NCBI RefSeq assembly: GCF_009928415.1
Contig: NZ_JAABNN010000003.1
Location: 92,145-156,144, forward strand
DNA length: 64,000 bases
Origin: Bacillus sp. USDA818B3_A
GTDB taxonomy: Bacteria > Bacillota > Bacilli > Bacillales > Cytobacillaceae
Reading direction: 5' to 3'
The position numbers were made by a program, and so were the translations under genes. Shown piece after piece: positions 18,982 through 28,966 of the stretch. The notes beneath the pieces were generated by a model. The model saw nothing but the letters and a program-made list of their open reading frames with translations. It had not been told where the DNA came from and ran no database searches. The number at the start of each line of letters is the position of its first letter. The stretch's first letter is position 1.

Positions 18982-20058
18982 TTATACGCGGCTATTGGTT
19001 TCAAACTTGGGAAGAAATGATAATTCCCTAAGTTTGAAGTCAATCTTCTCCGCTGCATCTTCCGGATTATCAGCATAGATATCAAAAAATGCACCAATAT
19101 AATCTTGTCTCGCATGGTCATACCGAGGGTCATAATAATGTTCAAGTAAAACGCTAATCAATTCATGATAATTTTTTTGATCAAGTGCCTCAACTAATGT
19201 TTTCCTAATTTCAGTATCCCTAACCCGTTTTAAAACCTTTTCGATACCTAAAGATATTTTTTCATCATACCATGGTTCCTGTTCATAAGGCATGACATAT
19301 TCAGAAACAAGATGCTTAACCCTTTGTTCAAGAGAGGAATGGATATAGATATTCAATCCATTAAATTTGACGTCCATCAGTTTTTCGGGCTGGACTGCTT
19401 TGCCAATTCTCTTACTTTCTGCTTCAACGATACTATACTCGCTTCCGCGGATTTCAGTAAGTCCCTTATATAAAAGTGAATCAAATGTTTTCTGATTGTG
19501 ACCTTCACCGAGACCTATTGTGCCGAATATGGAGCCACGATGACCCGCCATCGCTTCTAAATCCAGTACAGGATAACCTTTTTTCTTTAAAACTTTCAAA
19601 ACCTCGGTTTTTCCTACACCTGTCATTCCGTGGATAACAACAGCTTTCTCTGGAATCCATGTTGGTATTTCTTCTAAGATGTGATGACGATAGGCTTTAT
19701 ACCCTCCTACCAGTCTCCAAGCATAGATACCTGCAAACTCTAAGAAAGTTACTACAGCTTTGCTGCGCATGCCACCACGCCAGCAATGGATGACTAACTC
19801 CCCATCTGATTGATGAGATTTAATGGTTTTCAAAAGGTCAGGAATCTTAGGAGAAACGAATTCCATCGCCTTCCATTTTGCAGCAGCTTGGCCCTCTTGC
19901 TTATAAATTGTACCAATAACTTGACGCTCTTCATTTGTAAATAGCGGTACATTTATGGCACCTGGAATCATTCCATCTTCAAACTCAATCGGTGAGCGAA
20001 TATCAATAACGACCGCGTCCTTGAGGTTTAAGAGCTCTTCAACTGTTATTTCCTTCAT
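18982..20058 (-). CDS. mnmH: tRNA 2-selenouridine synthase
   Basis: 358 residues: N-terminal rhodanese domain (1-125) with the catalytic Cys in HCWRGGMRSKA (about 92), then a P-loop domain with GMTGVGKTE (about 144-152). MnmH replaces sulfur by selenium in 2-thiouridine at the wobble base of Lys, Glu and Gln tRNAs, using selenophosphate, through a geranylated intermediate. No selD lies in the window. In the 230 bases upstream there is a hairpin AACTTCC/GGAAGTT (20101-20120) of unknown purpose. Confidence 0.93.
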   Translation of the reverse strand: MKEITVEELLNLKDAVVIDIRSPIEFEDGMIPGAINVPLFTNEERQVIGTIYKQEGQAAAKWKAMEFVSPKIPDLLKTIKSHQSDGELVIHCWRGGMRSKAVVTFLEFAGIYAWRLVGGYKAYRHHILEEIPTWIPEKAVVIHGMTGVGKTEVLKVLKKKGYPVLDLEAMAGHRGSIFGTIGLGEGHNQKTFDSLLYKGLTEIRGSEYSIVEAESKRIGKAVQPEKLMDVKFNGLNIYIHSSLEQRVKHLVSEYVMPYEQEPWYDEKISLGIEKVLKRVRDTEIRKTLVEALDQKNYHELISVLLEHYYDPRYDHARQDYIGAFFDIYADNPEDAAEKIDFKLRELSFLPKFETNSRV

Positions 20059-20240
20059 TTCTATCTGCTCCTAGCAAAAAAAATCTATAAAAAACAAACA
20101 AACTTCCACTTCTGGAAGTTTCAACAAACTTTCGTCATCATGAAAAAGTGTTTTTCTCATTATGATTATATACTTATTATAAAGAAGTTAATCCATGCTA
20201 TCAAGAAATTCAAAATCCATGCCAGGAATTAACACTTCGC

Positions 20241-20284
20241 TAAAAAAATAAAAAGGTCCGCCTCCCAAAAACAGAAGCGGACTC
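20241..20284 (-). terminator. Terminator of the trp operon
   Basis: AGTCCGC/GCGGACCT stem, then TTTTTATTTTTTT on the minus strand, just after trpA. Confidence 0.9.
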
Positions 20285-20291
20285 CTACTTT

Positions 20292-21077
20292 TTATAAAAC
20301 CTTTGATCCCTGTTTTACAATTGACATCAACTCTTCCATTTCACTACGTCGATTTTGTTCAAAAAGGTCAACAATCTTACTGCCTACGATGACCCCATCA
20401 CAATATTTTGTTATTTCTTCAATTTGCTCTTTAGCTGAAATCCCGAATCCAGCCAAAACCGGAATAGAACTAACTTCTTTTACCGTTGATATAAATTTCG
20501 TTAATTCCGCATCGTACTCATTCCTTACCCCAGTGATACCTTTCACGGTAACTGTATATAAGAATCCTCTGCCCTTACTTGAAATCTCCTTAATTCGTTC
20601 AATTGGAGTCGTCATGGTTACTAAACGTATCAATTCCACATTTGCGGCTTCTAGCTCGGTTACAATGATATCCTCCTCCTCAATCGGAAGGTCAGGAATA
20701 ATGCAGCCGTCTACGCCCGCTTGCTGGATATCACGGACAAACTCAGATATTCCGTAAGAATAAATTGGATTTAAATAGGTCATGAGGACGATTGGTACCG
20801 ATACTGCCTTTCTTGCCTTTTCAATCTCCTTAACAATCCCTTTCAGTGTCGTCCCCTTCTCAAGTGCACGTAGACCCGCAGCCTGAATGGTTGGCCCATC
20901 TGCGACGGGATCAGAAAAAGGAACGCCCACCTCAATAGCTGTTGCACCAAACTTTTCAAGTAATATTAGTCTATCAACTAAATTTTCTAATCCCCCGTCA
21001 CCTGCCATTAAGTAGGGAACAAAGGCTTTTTTATTTTCTTGTTTTAAGGTTGAAAACGACTTTTCAAAACGATTCAT
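20292..21077 (-). CDS. trpA: Tryptophan synthase alpha subunit
   Basis: 261 residues, full TIM barrel. It cleaves indole-3-glycerol phosphate to indole, which passes to TrpB. Visible are the catalytic Glu in AIEVGVPFSDPVADGP (about residues 46-61), the second catalytic Asp in that segment, and the phosphate-binding GFGIS and VVGSKIV near the C-terminus. Last gene of the operon, one base after trpB. Confidence 0.97.
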   Translation of the reverse strand: MNRFEKSFSTLKQENKKAFVPYLMAGDGGLENLVDRLILLEKFGATAIEVGVPFSDPVADGPTIQAAGLRALEKGTTLKGIVKEIEKARKAVSVPIVLMTYLNPIYSYGISEFVRDIQQAGVDGCIIPDLPIEEEDIIVTELEAANVELIRLVTMTTPIERIKEISSKGRGFLYTVTVKGITGVRNEYDAELTKFISTVKEVSSIPVLAGFGISAKEQIEEITKYCDGVIVGSKIVDLFEQNRRSEMEELMSIVKQGSKVL

Positions 21078-21078
21078 G

Positions 21079-22278
21079 TTAATTCCTCCCCTCTAGTTTT
21101 GCTCTTACAGCATCTACATCCTTATCGCCACGTCCGGATAAACAGATGACGATCCTCTCAGTCTCTTTCATTTCCGCTGCAAGTTTAACCGCATAAGCAA
21201 CTGCATGCGAACTTTCAAGAGCAGGAATAATTCCTTCGAGTTTTGATAAAAGCTGAAAGGCATCTAGGGCCTCTTGGTCTGTAATTGATACATAATTTGC
21301 TCTGCCGCTGTCTTTTAAGTAACTATGTTCAGGTCCTACCCCAGGATAATCCAGCCCTGCTGAAATCGAATGAGCCTCCTGGATTTGTCCATCATCATTC
21401 TGTAATAAATACATTAAAGAACCATGGAGGACACCTGGTCTCCCTTTTGTTAAGGAAGCGGCATGAAATTTAGTTTCCACACCCTGTCCTGCTGCCTCGA
21501 CCCCAACTAAACGAACCCCTGCATCCTCGATAAATGGATAAAACATACCAATTGAATTACTGCCGCCGCCGATACATGCCACAACTGCATCAGGAAGCGT
21601 TCCCTCTTTCGCTAAGAATTGCTCCTTCGTCTCTTTACCGATCACACTTTGAAAATCTCTGACCATCATTGGGAATGGATGGGGACCCATAGCCGACCCT
21701 AATAAGTAGTGTGTATCATCGACATTCGTCACCCAATATCTCAATGCTTCGTTAACCGCATCCTTTAATGTGGCACTGCCTGATGATACGCCTACAACCT
21801 TTGCACCGAGCAGCTCCATTCGAAAGACGTTTAAGGCTTGCCGTTTAATGTCTTCTTCCCCCATAAATATGACACAATCAAGATTTAATAATGCACAAAC
21901 TGTAGCTGTCGCCACACCATGCTGTCCAGCACCCGTTTCAGCAACAATTCTTCTTTTCCCCATTCGGACAGCAAGCAGAGCCTGGCCAATGGCATTGTTT
22001 ATTTTATGTGCGCCCGTATGGTTCAAATCTTCTCTTTTTAGATAAATTTTTGCCCCGCCCGCACGTTTCGTTAAATTTTCAGCAAAATATAATGGCGTCT
22101 CTCTGCCAACATATTCTTTTAGCAAACTAGCAATCTCCTCTTGAAAAGCAAGGTCCTTTTTTGCTTCTTCATAGGCATCATTTAATTCGTTGACTGCCTT
22201 CATCAGTGTCTCTGGTACAAATCTTCCTCCAAAAATTCCAAAGTGGCCTTTCTCATTCGGCAATGTATAGGTGCCCAT
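21079..22278 (-). CDS. trpB: Tryptophan synthase beta subunit
   Basis: 399 residues. PLP-dependent enzyme that joins indole and serine. The PLP lysine is in [15 protein letters not shown] (about residue 91) and the phosphate-binding [10 protein letters not shown] is near 232. Its ATG overlaps the trpF stop codon by one base, so translation is coupled. Length and motifs are those of the standard TrpB1 type. Confidence 0.98.
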   Translation of the reverse strand: MGTYTLPNEKGHFGIFGGRFVPETLMKAVNELNDAYEEAKKDLAFQEEIASLLKEYVGRETPLYFAENLTKRAGGAKIYLKREDLNHTGAHKINNAIGQALLAVRMGKRRIVAETGAGQHGVATATVCALLNLDCVIFMGEEDIKRQALNVFRMELLGAKVVGVSSGSATLKDAVNEALRYWVTNVDDTHYLLGSAMGPHPFPMMVRDFQSVIGKETKEQFLAKEGTLPDAVVACIGGGSNSIGMFYPFIEDAGVRLVGVEAAGQGVETKFHAASLTKGRPGVLHGSLMYLLQNDDGQIQEAHSISAGLDYPGVGPEHSYLKDSGRANYVSITDQEALDAFQLLSKLEGIIPALESSHAVAYAVKLAAEMKETERIVICLSGRGDKDVDAVRAKLEGRN

Positions 22279-22907
22279 TATCGTTTTCCTCCTACTGGTA
22301 AAGTTTTCACTTTTTCAATAAATGCTTTTATTTTAGTTAGATCTTTTATTCCATTTGTCTCAACTCCAGAGCTTACATCGACCATATAAGGATTGATGAT
22401 TTGGATAGCCTCTTCTACATTCTCAAGATGTAATCCCCCGGCGAGAATGACCTTTTTCCCTTCTAAGTAAGAAGTGTTAACTTGCTGCCAATCAAAGACA
22501 ATCCCATTTCCCCCGCGATATTTCCCTTTTGGCCCATCGAGCAGGATATAATCAGTGGGAAATTGGGTGATCTCACTTAACGCTTCATTCCCTTCAAAAC
22601 TGATTGCTTTTACAACCGGGAAAGAGAGAGATTGACAAAAGGAAGCTGGTTCTTCTCCGTGAAGTTGTATATGGGTTAAACCTGCAATGGATGCTATCCT
22701 TTCAATTTCTTCCTTTGTTTCATTTACAAACACACCGATTTTTAATACTTCTGCAGGTAATACGGAGACGATATCTTTTGCTTTTTCAGGTGTAACCTTC
22801 CGTTTACTTTCTGCAAATACCAATCCTATGGCGTCTGCACCATATTCGGCAGCTTTAAGGGCAGTCTCACTGTCCATGAGTCCGCATATTTTTACTTTAA
22901 TGTTCAT
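22278..22907 (-). CDS. trpF: Phosphoribosylanthranilate isomerase
   Basis: 209 residues, TIM barrel. VKICGLM at residues 5-11 supplies the catalytic Cys, and [13 protein letters not shown] near 175-187 is the phosphate-binding end with GVE. It converts phosphoribosylanthranilate to the CdRP intermediate used by TrpC. Four-base overlap with trpC upstream. Confidence 0.96.
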   Translation of the reverse strand: MNIKVKICGLMDSETALKAAEYGADAIGLVFAESKRKVTPEKAKDIVSVLPAEVLKIGVFVNETKEEIERIASIAGLTHIQLHGEEPASFCQSLSFPVVKAISFEGNEALSEITQFPTDYILLDGPKGKYRGGNGIVFDWQQVNTSYLEGKKVILAGGLHLENVEEAIQIINPYMVDVSSGVETNGIKDLTKIKAFIEKVKTLPVGGKR

Positions 22908-23695
22908 TTATTTACTCCCTCTTGAAGCGGAAGGCGGAGATTTAGAAAAGATGCCTCTATATCTTGGCTGACCATTAAGGCCTCACCGACTAAAACCCCC
23001 TTGGCCCCTGCATTTCGGACCCTTTCAGCGTCCTGTTCTGTATGAATCCCACTTTCACTAATCAGATAGGCGCCTGAATTTTTCACTATTTCAGCCAACT
23101 GTTCGGTAACTTCGAGTGAAACAGTGAACGTTTTTAAATCACGATTATTTACACCAATGAGTTTAGCGCCTGTTTTAAGGGCTATTTCTAACTCTTTTTG
23201 GTTATGAACTTCCACCAATACCTCTAGGCCTTTTGCTTTTGCGTATTGAAACAAATCCTGCAAATGACTCTCCTCTAATGCTGCAACAATTAATAAAATA
23301 ATGTTCGCCCCATGTGCGGCTGCAACATCAATCTGTACCGGGCTGATGATAAAATCCTTACATAAAATTGGAAGATTAACAGCTTCTCTAACTGCCTTCA
23401 AATCGGAGAAGGATCCTTTAAAGAAGGTCGAATCGGTTAATACCGAGATGGCAGATGCACCGGATTTTTCGTAAATGGCAGCTTGGACCTCAGGTTCTAC
23501 CCCATTATTAATTAAGCCCTTAGATGGTGATGCCCGTTTATATTCCGCAATAATGGAGAGTTCCTTGGCCGTTTGCAATTTTTCTATAAATGATCTTTTT
23601 GGATATTCAGCTTCTTGAATGATTTCCTTGCTGTCTTGAAGGAGCAGGACCTCCTTTTTTTTCTGTTCAATGATTCGGTCAAGAATAGTTTCCAC
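22904..23695 (-). CDS. trpC: Indole-3-glycerol phosphate synthase
   Basis: 263 residues. Motifs include IAEYKRASPSKG (about 50-61) with the catalytic Lys, LCKDFIISPVQ (about 110) and VNNRDLKTF (about 178-186), all typical of TrpC. It closes the indole ring from CdRP. Starts immediately after the trpD stop. Confidence 0.97.
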   Translation of the reverse strand: METILDRIIEQKKKEVLLLQDSKEIIQEAEYPKRSFIEKLQTAKELSIIAEYKRASPSKGLINNGVEPEVQAAIYEKSGASAISVLTDSTFFKGSFSDLKAVREAVNLPILCKDFIISPVQIDVAAAHGANIILLIVAALEESHLQDLFQYAKAKGLEVLVEVHNQKELEIALKTGAKLIGVNNRDLKTFTVSLEVTEQLAEIVKNSGAYLISESGIHTEQDAERVRNAGAKGVLVGEALMVSQDIEASFLNLRLPLQEGVNK

Positions 23696-24721
23696 TTAAA
23701 TCGCCTCTTTCTGGCCTATTTTAGATTTTTCAATTAGTGTTGTTAGTTTTCCGTACGCTGCACCTGAATCAATAATTTCCTTGGCAACTTCAATACCTTC
23801 GACAAGGGTTCCTGCTTTCCCAGCAGTATAAATACCGATTCCTGCATTTAATAATACGGTATCACGTGGAGCACCTTTTTCCCCTTTTAGCACTTTCAAG
23901 AGGATTTCCCCATTTTCTTGCGAGTCCCCGCCCTTGATCTGGCTATTATCATATTGTGGGAGATTAACATCTTCAGGAGTAAATATATGGTTAGTAATTT
24001 TTCCATCTTCTAAAAGGGTATAATGATTCTCTCCCTGCAATGAAGCTTCATCCATATATCCTGCACCATTTATAACAACCGCCCTCCTGCGGCCTAACTT
24101 ATTGAGCACTTCTGCAAATACATTTAATAAATCCCTGCGGCTGACACCTAACAATTGATAATCCAGCTCAATTGGATTTGTTAATGGCCCAATATAATTA
24201 AAGACCGTCGGAATCTTCAAGTCTTTACGTACCGTCATCACTTTCTTTAATTTTGGATGAACGTGTGGAGCAAATAAAAAGGCAATCCCTATCTCATGGA
24301 GAATTTCTTCGGTTCTTTCTGATGGTAAATTTAGATTGACTCCAAGATACTCAAGGACATCTGCACTTCCAGTTTTACTCGAGATACTTCTATTACCATG
24401 CTTCGCAACAGGGATTCCGGCACCAGCAATAACAAAGGCAGATGTGGTACTAACATTGAAGCTTGATGAACCATCGCCGCCAGTTCCACAGTTATCCAGA
24501 ACATTCGGAAACTTCCGATTAAAGTTCAGTGTGTTTCCTTTCATAGCCCTGACTATACCAGCGATTTCGTCCACGGTTTCCCCCTTAGACTTTAATCCCA
24601 TTAAAAAGGCAGCAATCTCAGATTCGGAAACCTCCTCACCTAAGATAAAATCAACTGCTTCCTCCATTTGCTGTTCAGAAAATGACTGTTTTTCAGCTAA
24701 TTGAAGTAGGTAATGTTTCAT
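23696..24721 (-). CDS. trpD: Anthranilate phosphoribosyltransferase
   Basis: 341 residues with the PRPP loop NCGTGGDGSSSFNVST (about 78-93) and KHGNRSISSKTGSADVLE (about 108-125). It attaches phosphoribose to anthranilate. Its ATG lies 29 bases inside the 3' end of trpG, a tight coupling. Confidence 0.97.
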   Translation of the reverse strand: MKHYLLQLAEKQSFSEQQMEEAVDFILGEEVSESEIAAFLMGLKSKGETVDEIAGIVRAMKGNTLNFNRKFPNVLDNCGTGGDGSSSFNVSTTSAFVIAGAGIPVAKHGNRSISSKTGSADVLEYLGVNLNLPSERTEEILHEIGIAFLFAPHVHPKLKKVMTVRKDLKIPTVFNYIGPLTNPIELDYQLLGVSRRDLLNVFAEVLNKLGRRRAVVINGAGYMDEASLQGENHYTLLEDGKITNHIFTPEDVNLPQYDNSQIKGGDSQENGEILLKVLKGEKGAPRDTVLLNAGIGIYTAGKAGTLVEGIEVAKEIIDSGAAYGKLTTLIEKSKIGQKEAI

Positions 24722-25304
24722 TTGATCTCATCCTCTCAATTTCATTAATAAAGTTTTTTAACATTTGTTTTCCATCCGGAGTTCCAATCGATTCTGGATG
24801 AAATTGCAGCCCGTAAACAGGATATTCTTTATGCTTTATTGCCATAATTTCATTATCATCATTAGAATGAGCAATACTTTCTAATTCTGCTGAGAGATTA
24901 CTTTCTTCTAGAGTCAACGAGTGATATCGCATAACCTCTAATGGATTAGTTAAATTTGCAAAGACTTCCTTTCCTTGATGTGTAATGAAGGATGTTTTCC
25001 CATGCTTAATGTAATGAGCCCTTCTTACTTCACTGCCAAAGGCAGCACCAATTGCTTGATGACCAAGACAAATTCCTAAAATAGGGATCGTCTTGTGGTA
25101 GGTTTGAATCAATTCTATACATATACCAGCGTCCTCTGGGCGGCCAGGTCCTGGAGATAAAATAATCGCTTTTGGGTTCAACTCTTTAATTTGTTCCATT
25201 CTTAACTGGTTATTACGATATACGATCACTTCTTCACCAAGTTCCCCTAGGTATTGGTAAAGGTTATAAGTAAACGAGTCAAAATTATCAATTAATAAAA
25301 TCAT
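24693..25304 (-). CDS. trpG: Anthranilate/aminodeoxychorismate synthase glutamine amidotransferase
   Basis: 203 residues, class-I amidotransferase: catalytic Cys in LGICLGHQAIG (about 80), His and Glu in FHPESIGT near 171-176. It feeds ammonia to TrpE. In B. subtilis one amidotransferase (PabA/TrpG) in the folate operon serves both pathways; here a copy sits inside the trp operon. Whether a separate pabA exists elsewhere cannot be seen. Confidence 0.95.
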   Translation of the reverse strand: MILLIDNFDSFTYNLYQYLGELGEEVIVYRNNQLRMEQIKELNPKAIILSPGPGRPEDAGICIELIQTYHKTIPILGICLGHQAIGAAFGSEVRRAHYIKHGKTSFITHQGKEVFANLTNPLEVMRYHSLTLEESNLSAELESIAHSNDDNEIMAIKHKEYPVYGLQFHPESIGTPDGKQMLKNFINEIERMRSNETLPTSIS

Positions 25305-26692
25305 TTTTCACCCTCCAAAAAGGATCTCAACTTGTTAAGTGTTTCTTCATATTCAGATACAGGGTTGGAATCATAGACTATGCCCGCGCCTGCTTGGATA
25401 ATGGCTTCTCCATCTTTGATGATCATGGTACGGATGGCTAAGGCAAAATCCATATTCCCGTTTACGGAAACATATCCTACTGCACCAGAATAAAGACCTC
25501 GCTTTGACTTTTCTAACTCATTAATGATTTCCATTGCGCGTACCTTTGGTGCTCCAGAAACAGTCCCTGCTGGCAAACAGGCTGCTAAGGCATCTAATGA
25601 TGTTTTCTCCTGATGCAGTTTACCGCTCACTTCTGAAACTAAGTGAATTACATGACGAAATTTTTCCACCGACATATATTTCTCAATTTGAACAGATCCA
25701 AACTCACAGACCTTTCCGAGATCATTTCTACCTAGATCCACAAGCATTCGATGTTCCGCCAGCTCTTTTTCATCGTTAACTAATTCCTGTTCAATCCGCT
25801 CATCTTCTTCTGCGGTTTTTCCTCTTTTTTTGGTCCCGGCAATTGGGTTTGAGATGATCGTGTTGCTTCGCGTTTGGATCAAGCTTTCAGGTGAAGAACC
25901 AATAACGGTATATTCATCAAAATCAATATAAAACATATATGGTGTCGGATTAGTGCTTCGATGCTTACGATATAAAGAAAGTGGTGTACCTTCAAAGGCT
26001 GATTTCATTCTTCTGGAAAGCACTACTTGAAAAATATCTCCGGCAAGGATATGCTCCTTTGCGGTTTCAACACTATTGATAAATGCTTCTTTTGTAGTCT
26101 CTGACTCAAAACCACTAAACGAAAATGGTTCTTCTTCCTGATAATAATTCGGCTTTTTTAACTCTTCTATCCTCATGATTAAGCGACTTTCAATTTTCTC
26201 CAAATCACTTTTATCAGATAGTGGAATTCCACAAATTTTTACTTTTTCTTGTAGATGATCGAAAACAATCACATCTTCAAAAAACATCAGATGTACATCC
26301 GGCATTTCCAATCCATTCGGATATTCTTTACCAATGAGTTCGAACTGTCTAATAATGTCGTAACCAACGTACCCTACTGCCCCTCCTATAAAAGGAAAAT
26401 CCTGTTCATCCAATTGTTCATGTAAAGGCATAAGTTCTTTGATTACTTCTAAAGGATTTCCTTTCACGACCCTCTTGGAACCATCGCGATAAGTAATTTC
26501 ATTATGTTCTCCTTTAGATATCAACTCAAAGGCCGGGTCAGCGCCAATAAACGAATATCTCCCTGAATCATTGTATTTATGAGAACTTTCCAGAAGGAAT
26601 TTCTTCGTTCCGCTGATTTTTTGCAAAATGGAAATAGGTGTTAAGGTATCGCCTTTGATTTCATGTATTAAACATTCATTTAATGTCTTCAT
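25301..26692 (-). CDS. trpE: Anthranilate synthase component I
   Basis: 463 residues. The N-terminal part carries the tryptophan-feedback element ESSHKYNDSGRYSFIG (LLES box) and the C-terminal part the chorismate-binding domain with PFIGGAVGYVGYD, IAGTKKRG and RHVIHLVSEVSG. ATG at 26692 is chosen because AAGGGG lies about 7 bases upstream; the frame continues to 26710 within that site. First gene of trpEGDCFBA and directly downstream of the proximal T-box. Confidence 0.97.
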   Translation of the reverse strand: MKTLNECLIHEIKGDTLTPISILQKISGTKKFLLESSHKYNDSGRYSFIGADPAFELISKGEHNEITYRDGSKRVVKGNPLEVIKELMPLHEQLDEQDFPFIGGAVGYVGYDIIRQFELIGKEYPNGLEMPDVHLMFFEDVIVFDHLQEKVKICGIPLSDKSDLEKIESRLIMRIEELKKPNYYQEEEPFSFSGFESETTKEAFINSVETAKEHILAGDIFQVVLSRRMKSAFEGTPLSLYRKHRSTNPTPYMFYIDFDEYTVIGSSPESLIQTRSNTIISNPIAGTKKRGKTAEEDERIEQELVNDEKELAEHRMLVDLGRNDLGKVCEFGSVQIEKYMSVEKFRHVIHLVSEVSGKLHQEKTSLDALAACLPAGTVSGAPKVRAMEIINELEKSKRGLYSGAVGYVSVNGNMDFALAIRTMIIKDGEAIIQAGAGIVYDSNPVSEYEETLNKLRSFLEGEK

Positions 26693-26721
26693 GTCACAAC
26701 CCCTTTTCAAAATAAAAAAAT

Positions 26722-27000
26722 CGCCCTCTATACGCGTAAAATGTTACGTGTATAGAGGACGATTCTTTGATCGTGGTGCCACCTCCCTTTGAAGCAAATT
26801 AATGCTTCCTCATTCGGATACAGAATAAAGTTGTTTCGATATCCTATCCCTTTAACGGAGGAAACCGGGCATCCCTACTAAGATTCAAGACACCTCTCAC
26901 AAGTCCATTCCACAAATTGATTCATATCGGGCTCCCACCTTCCCCGACTCTCTGGAAAGAATCCTCATTTGTGTACTACTCTTGCTCAACGATTGTAACT
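26722..27000 (-). promoter_or_regulatory. Proximal tryptophan T-box leader with terminator
   Basis: On the minus strand: stem I region with a GAATGGAC specifier loop (26908-26915, codon UGG for Trp), the T-box AGGGAGGTGGCACCACG (complement of 26772-26788) and then an alternative terminator with stem CGTCCTCTATACACG / CGTATAGAGGGCG (26722-26762) followed by TTTTTTTATTTT. Uncharged tRNA-Trp binding would favour the antiterminator. It ends about 30 bases before trpE. Confidence 0.92.
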
Positions 27001-27019
27001 TATTTATTTAATAACTGGA

Positions 27020-27148
27020 CTGTTGATTTCCGCTCCAGGCGTTCGCTTTCCGCGGGCGTGCCGGTGAGCCTCCTAGGCTAAACGCCTGCGGGGTCTCCCC
27101 TGCCCCTTACTCCCGCAGGAGTCGAACGCCCTCCGCTCCAATCAACAG
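27020..27148. repeat. GC-rich inverted-repeat element inside the trp leader
   Basis: 129 bp with perfect 9-bp ends CTGTTGATT...AATCAACAG and a second inner inverted pair GGCGTTCG...CGAACGCC. The ends also carry a CCGCTCCA direct motif on both sides. The element is clearly more GC-rich than its surroundings (for example TTTCCGCGGGCGTGCCGG). Elements of this look recur in many Bacillaceae genomes; it encodes nothing. It sits between the two T-boxes. Confidence 0.75.
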
Positions 27149-27152
27149 AGTA

Positions 27153-27440
27153 GAAAAACAAAAAGGGCCCCCCATCCAAAAAGGACGGAAGACCCGTGGT
27201 GCCACCTTCATTAGCTAAAAATTAGCTCACTCAACCGATATCGAAGCAAAAATGCTTGAATATCTGTCTCTTGTAACGATGAGATTTTCGCCAAAGCCTA
27301 CTGCCTATAAGGGTTCGGTTTGGAAGCTCGGAAGTCCATTCGCTTTAACGTCTACACTGATTTGCACCAACCATCAGCTCTCTTAAGAATCCGTAAAAGT
27401 TACTACTCTTCGTCAACGCCTATAATGATTTGCTTTATTG
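27153..27440 (-). promoter_or_regulatory. Distal tryptophan T-box leader with terminator
   Basis: On the minus strand: AGAGAGCTGATGGTTGGTGC of stem I, a GAATGGAC specifier loop (about 27332-27339, codon UGG), the T-box AGGTGGCACCACG (complement of 27195-27207), and a terminator GGGTCTTCCGTCC/GGATGGGGGGCCC (27165-27195) followed by TTTTTGTTTTT. It lies first after the promoter, so transcription of trp must pass two tRNA-Trp-controlled terminators. Confidence 0.92.
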
Positions 27441-27446
27441 ATTAGT

Positions 27447-27475
27447 ATCATATCTAATTTTCCTGACTGAGTCAA
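27447..27475 (-). promoter_or_regulatory. trpE: Sigma-A promoter of the trp operon
   Basis: Minus strand TTGACT (27475-27470), exact 17-base spacer, TATGAT (27452-27447). Start of transcription would be near 27440, at the beginning of the distal T-box. Confidence 0.85.
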
Positions 27476-27688
27476 GTGATTATTTTTGTAAAATTCCAAA
27501 TTAGGTTTTTCTTATGTTTATTTAGAGAATTGACCGGCTTCATCGTTCGTCCTCTTCCATTTAAAGGATAACTTAAAATTTGTTATTTTCACAGGTATTT
27601 GCCCATATTAACATTAGTATTGAAAAGCCAACATTTCTCTTCGGAGTAGAAGTTGAGAGCATAAAAATGAAGGCGGGATAGAAGATTC

Positions 27689-28966
27689 ATGGAACATATT
27701 GAACGATTAAGCCAAGATCAAAAGGCAGCAAAAAAGAAACAATCAGCGGCTGGTCAAAAAAAGCAAAGTGAAATTGCCAAACAAAAATGGGCAATCGTTT
27801 CGCTGTCTTCCATTCCTTTAGTCATGACTTTGGGAAATTCAATGTTGATTCCAGTATTACCTTCTATGGAGAAGGAATTATCCATCACTTCCTTTCAAAC
27901 AAGTATGATCATAACGGTTTACTCCATCGTCGCGATTTTCTTAATTCCAGTTGCCGGATACATATCCGACCATATTGGCAGAAAACGGGTTATTATCCCA
28001 AGCTTGCTAATTGCGGCGGTCGGTGGACTTATTTCTTGGTGGGCTGCCTGGAAGTTAGCCGATGCCTATTGGCTTATACTAATCGGCCGGGCACTACAAG
28101 GAGTAGGAGCAGCAGGCGCAATGCCGATTGTACTTCCTTTAGTGGGCGATATGTTTAAAAGTGAAGATGATGTTAGCAGCTGTTTAGGTTTAATTGAAAC
28201 GTCTAATACGTTTGGTAAAGTATTAAGTCCAATACTCGGGGCTTTCCTTGCCGGATTCATCTGGTACTTACCCTTTTTCTCCATTCCTGTGTTTTGTCTA
28301 ATTTCTGTTATCTTAATGATATTTCTCGTTAAATGTCCTAAAAGTAATGAAAAACCAATTCCTTTTAAACAATTCTTTTCAAATGTTAAAAAGACCTTCA
28401 CTGAAAAGGGACGTTGGCTGTATGCCATCTTTTTTATTGGAGGAATCCTTATGCTTGTCTTGTTTGGCATATTATTTTATCTTTCGGAAACCTTTGAGAA
28501 AGAATATGGGATAAAAGACCTGAAAAAGGGAATCTTTTTAGCCTTACCACTTGGAGCGTTGTGCTTAGCCTCCTTTATTAGCGGGAAAATAATAAAGAAA
28601 AATAAAGTCTTAATGAAATGGATCACTCTGATTAGTATCATTGCTGCTGCGGCTTCGATTGCTGCACTATGGTTTTCAATCCAGCTTTGGTACATGTTAA
28701 CAATGTTTCTCATTACCGGTGTTGGCATTGGATTGAGCCTTCCATGTTTAGACGCGTTAATTACGGAAGGGATTGAAAAAGAAGAACGCGGGACCATCTC
28801 ATCTATTTACAGTTCAATGAGATTTATCGGGGTGGCAGCAGGGCCGCCGTTGATCGCCGTTTTAATGGAGTATGCCAGCCATTGGATTTTTATCGTTCTC
28901 AGCAGTTTAAGTGTACTAGCGGCAATTATAACGATGTTTGCAATAAAACCTAAAGCTACAAGTTGA
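27689..28966 (+). CDS. MFS transporter (drug/metabolite exporter type)
   Basis: 425 residues. A polar, Lys/Gln-rich N-terminal 30 residues precedes twelve membrane spans. The MFS motif A DHIGRKRV is between spans 2 and 3 (about residues 95-102) and a motif C-like GRALQGVGAAGAMPIVLPL follows, typical of DHA-type drug:H+ antiporters. Substrate unknown. It diverges from the trp promoter region and has its own terminator. Confidence 0.85.
   Translation: MEHIERLSQDQKAAKKKQSAAGQKKQSEIAKQKWAIVSLSSIPLVMTLGNSMLIPVLPSMEKELSITSFQTSMIITVYSIVAIFLIPVAGYISDHIGRKRVIIPSLLIAAVGGLISWWAAWKLADAYWLILIGRALQGVGAAGAMPIVLPLVGDMFKSEDDVSSCLGLIETSNTFGKVLSPILGAFLAGFIWYLPFFSIPVFCLISVILMIFLVKCPKSNEKPIPFKQFFSNVKKTFTEKGRWLYAIFFIGGILMLVLFGILFYLSETFEKEYGIKDLKKGIFLALPLGALCLASFISGKIIKKNKVLMKWITLISIIAAAASIAALWFSIQLWYMLTMFLITGVGIGLSLPCLDALITEGIEKEERGTISSIYSSMRFIGVAAGPPLIAVLMEYASHWIFIVLSSLSVLAAIITMFAIKPKATS

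Noticed and set aside
27020..27148. A MITE or insertion sequence in the trp leader
   Set aside because: Inverted ends and high GC are visible, but there is no target-site duplication I can see and no transposase; recorded only as a repeat.
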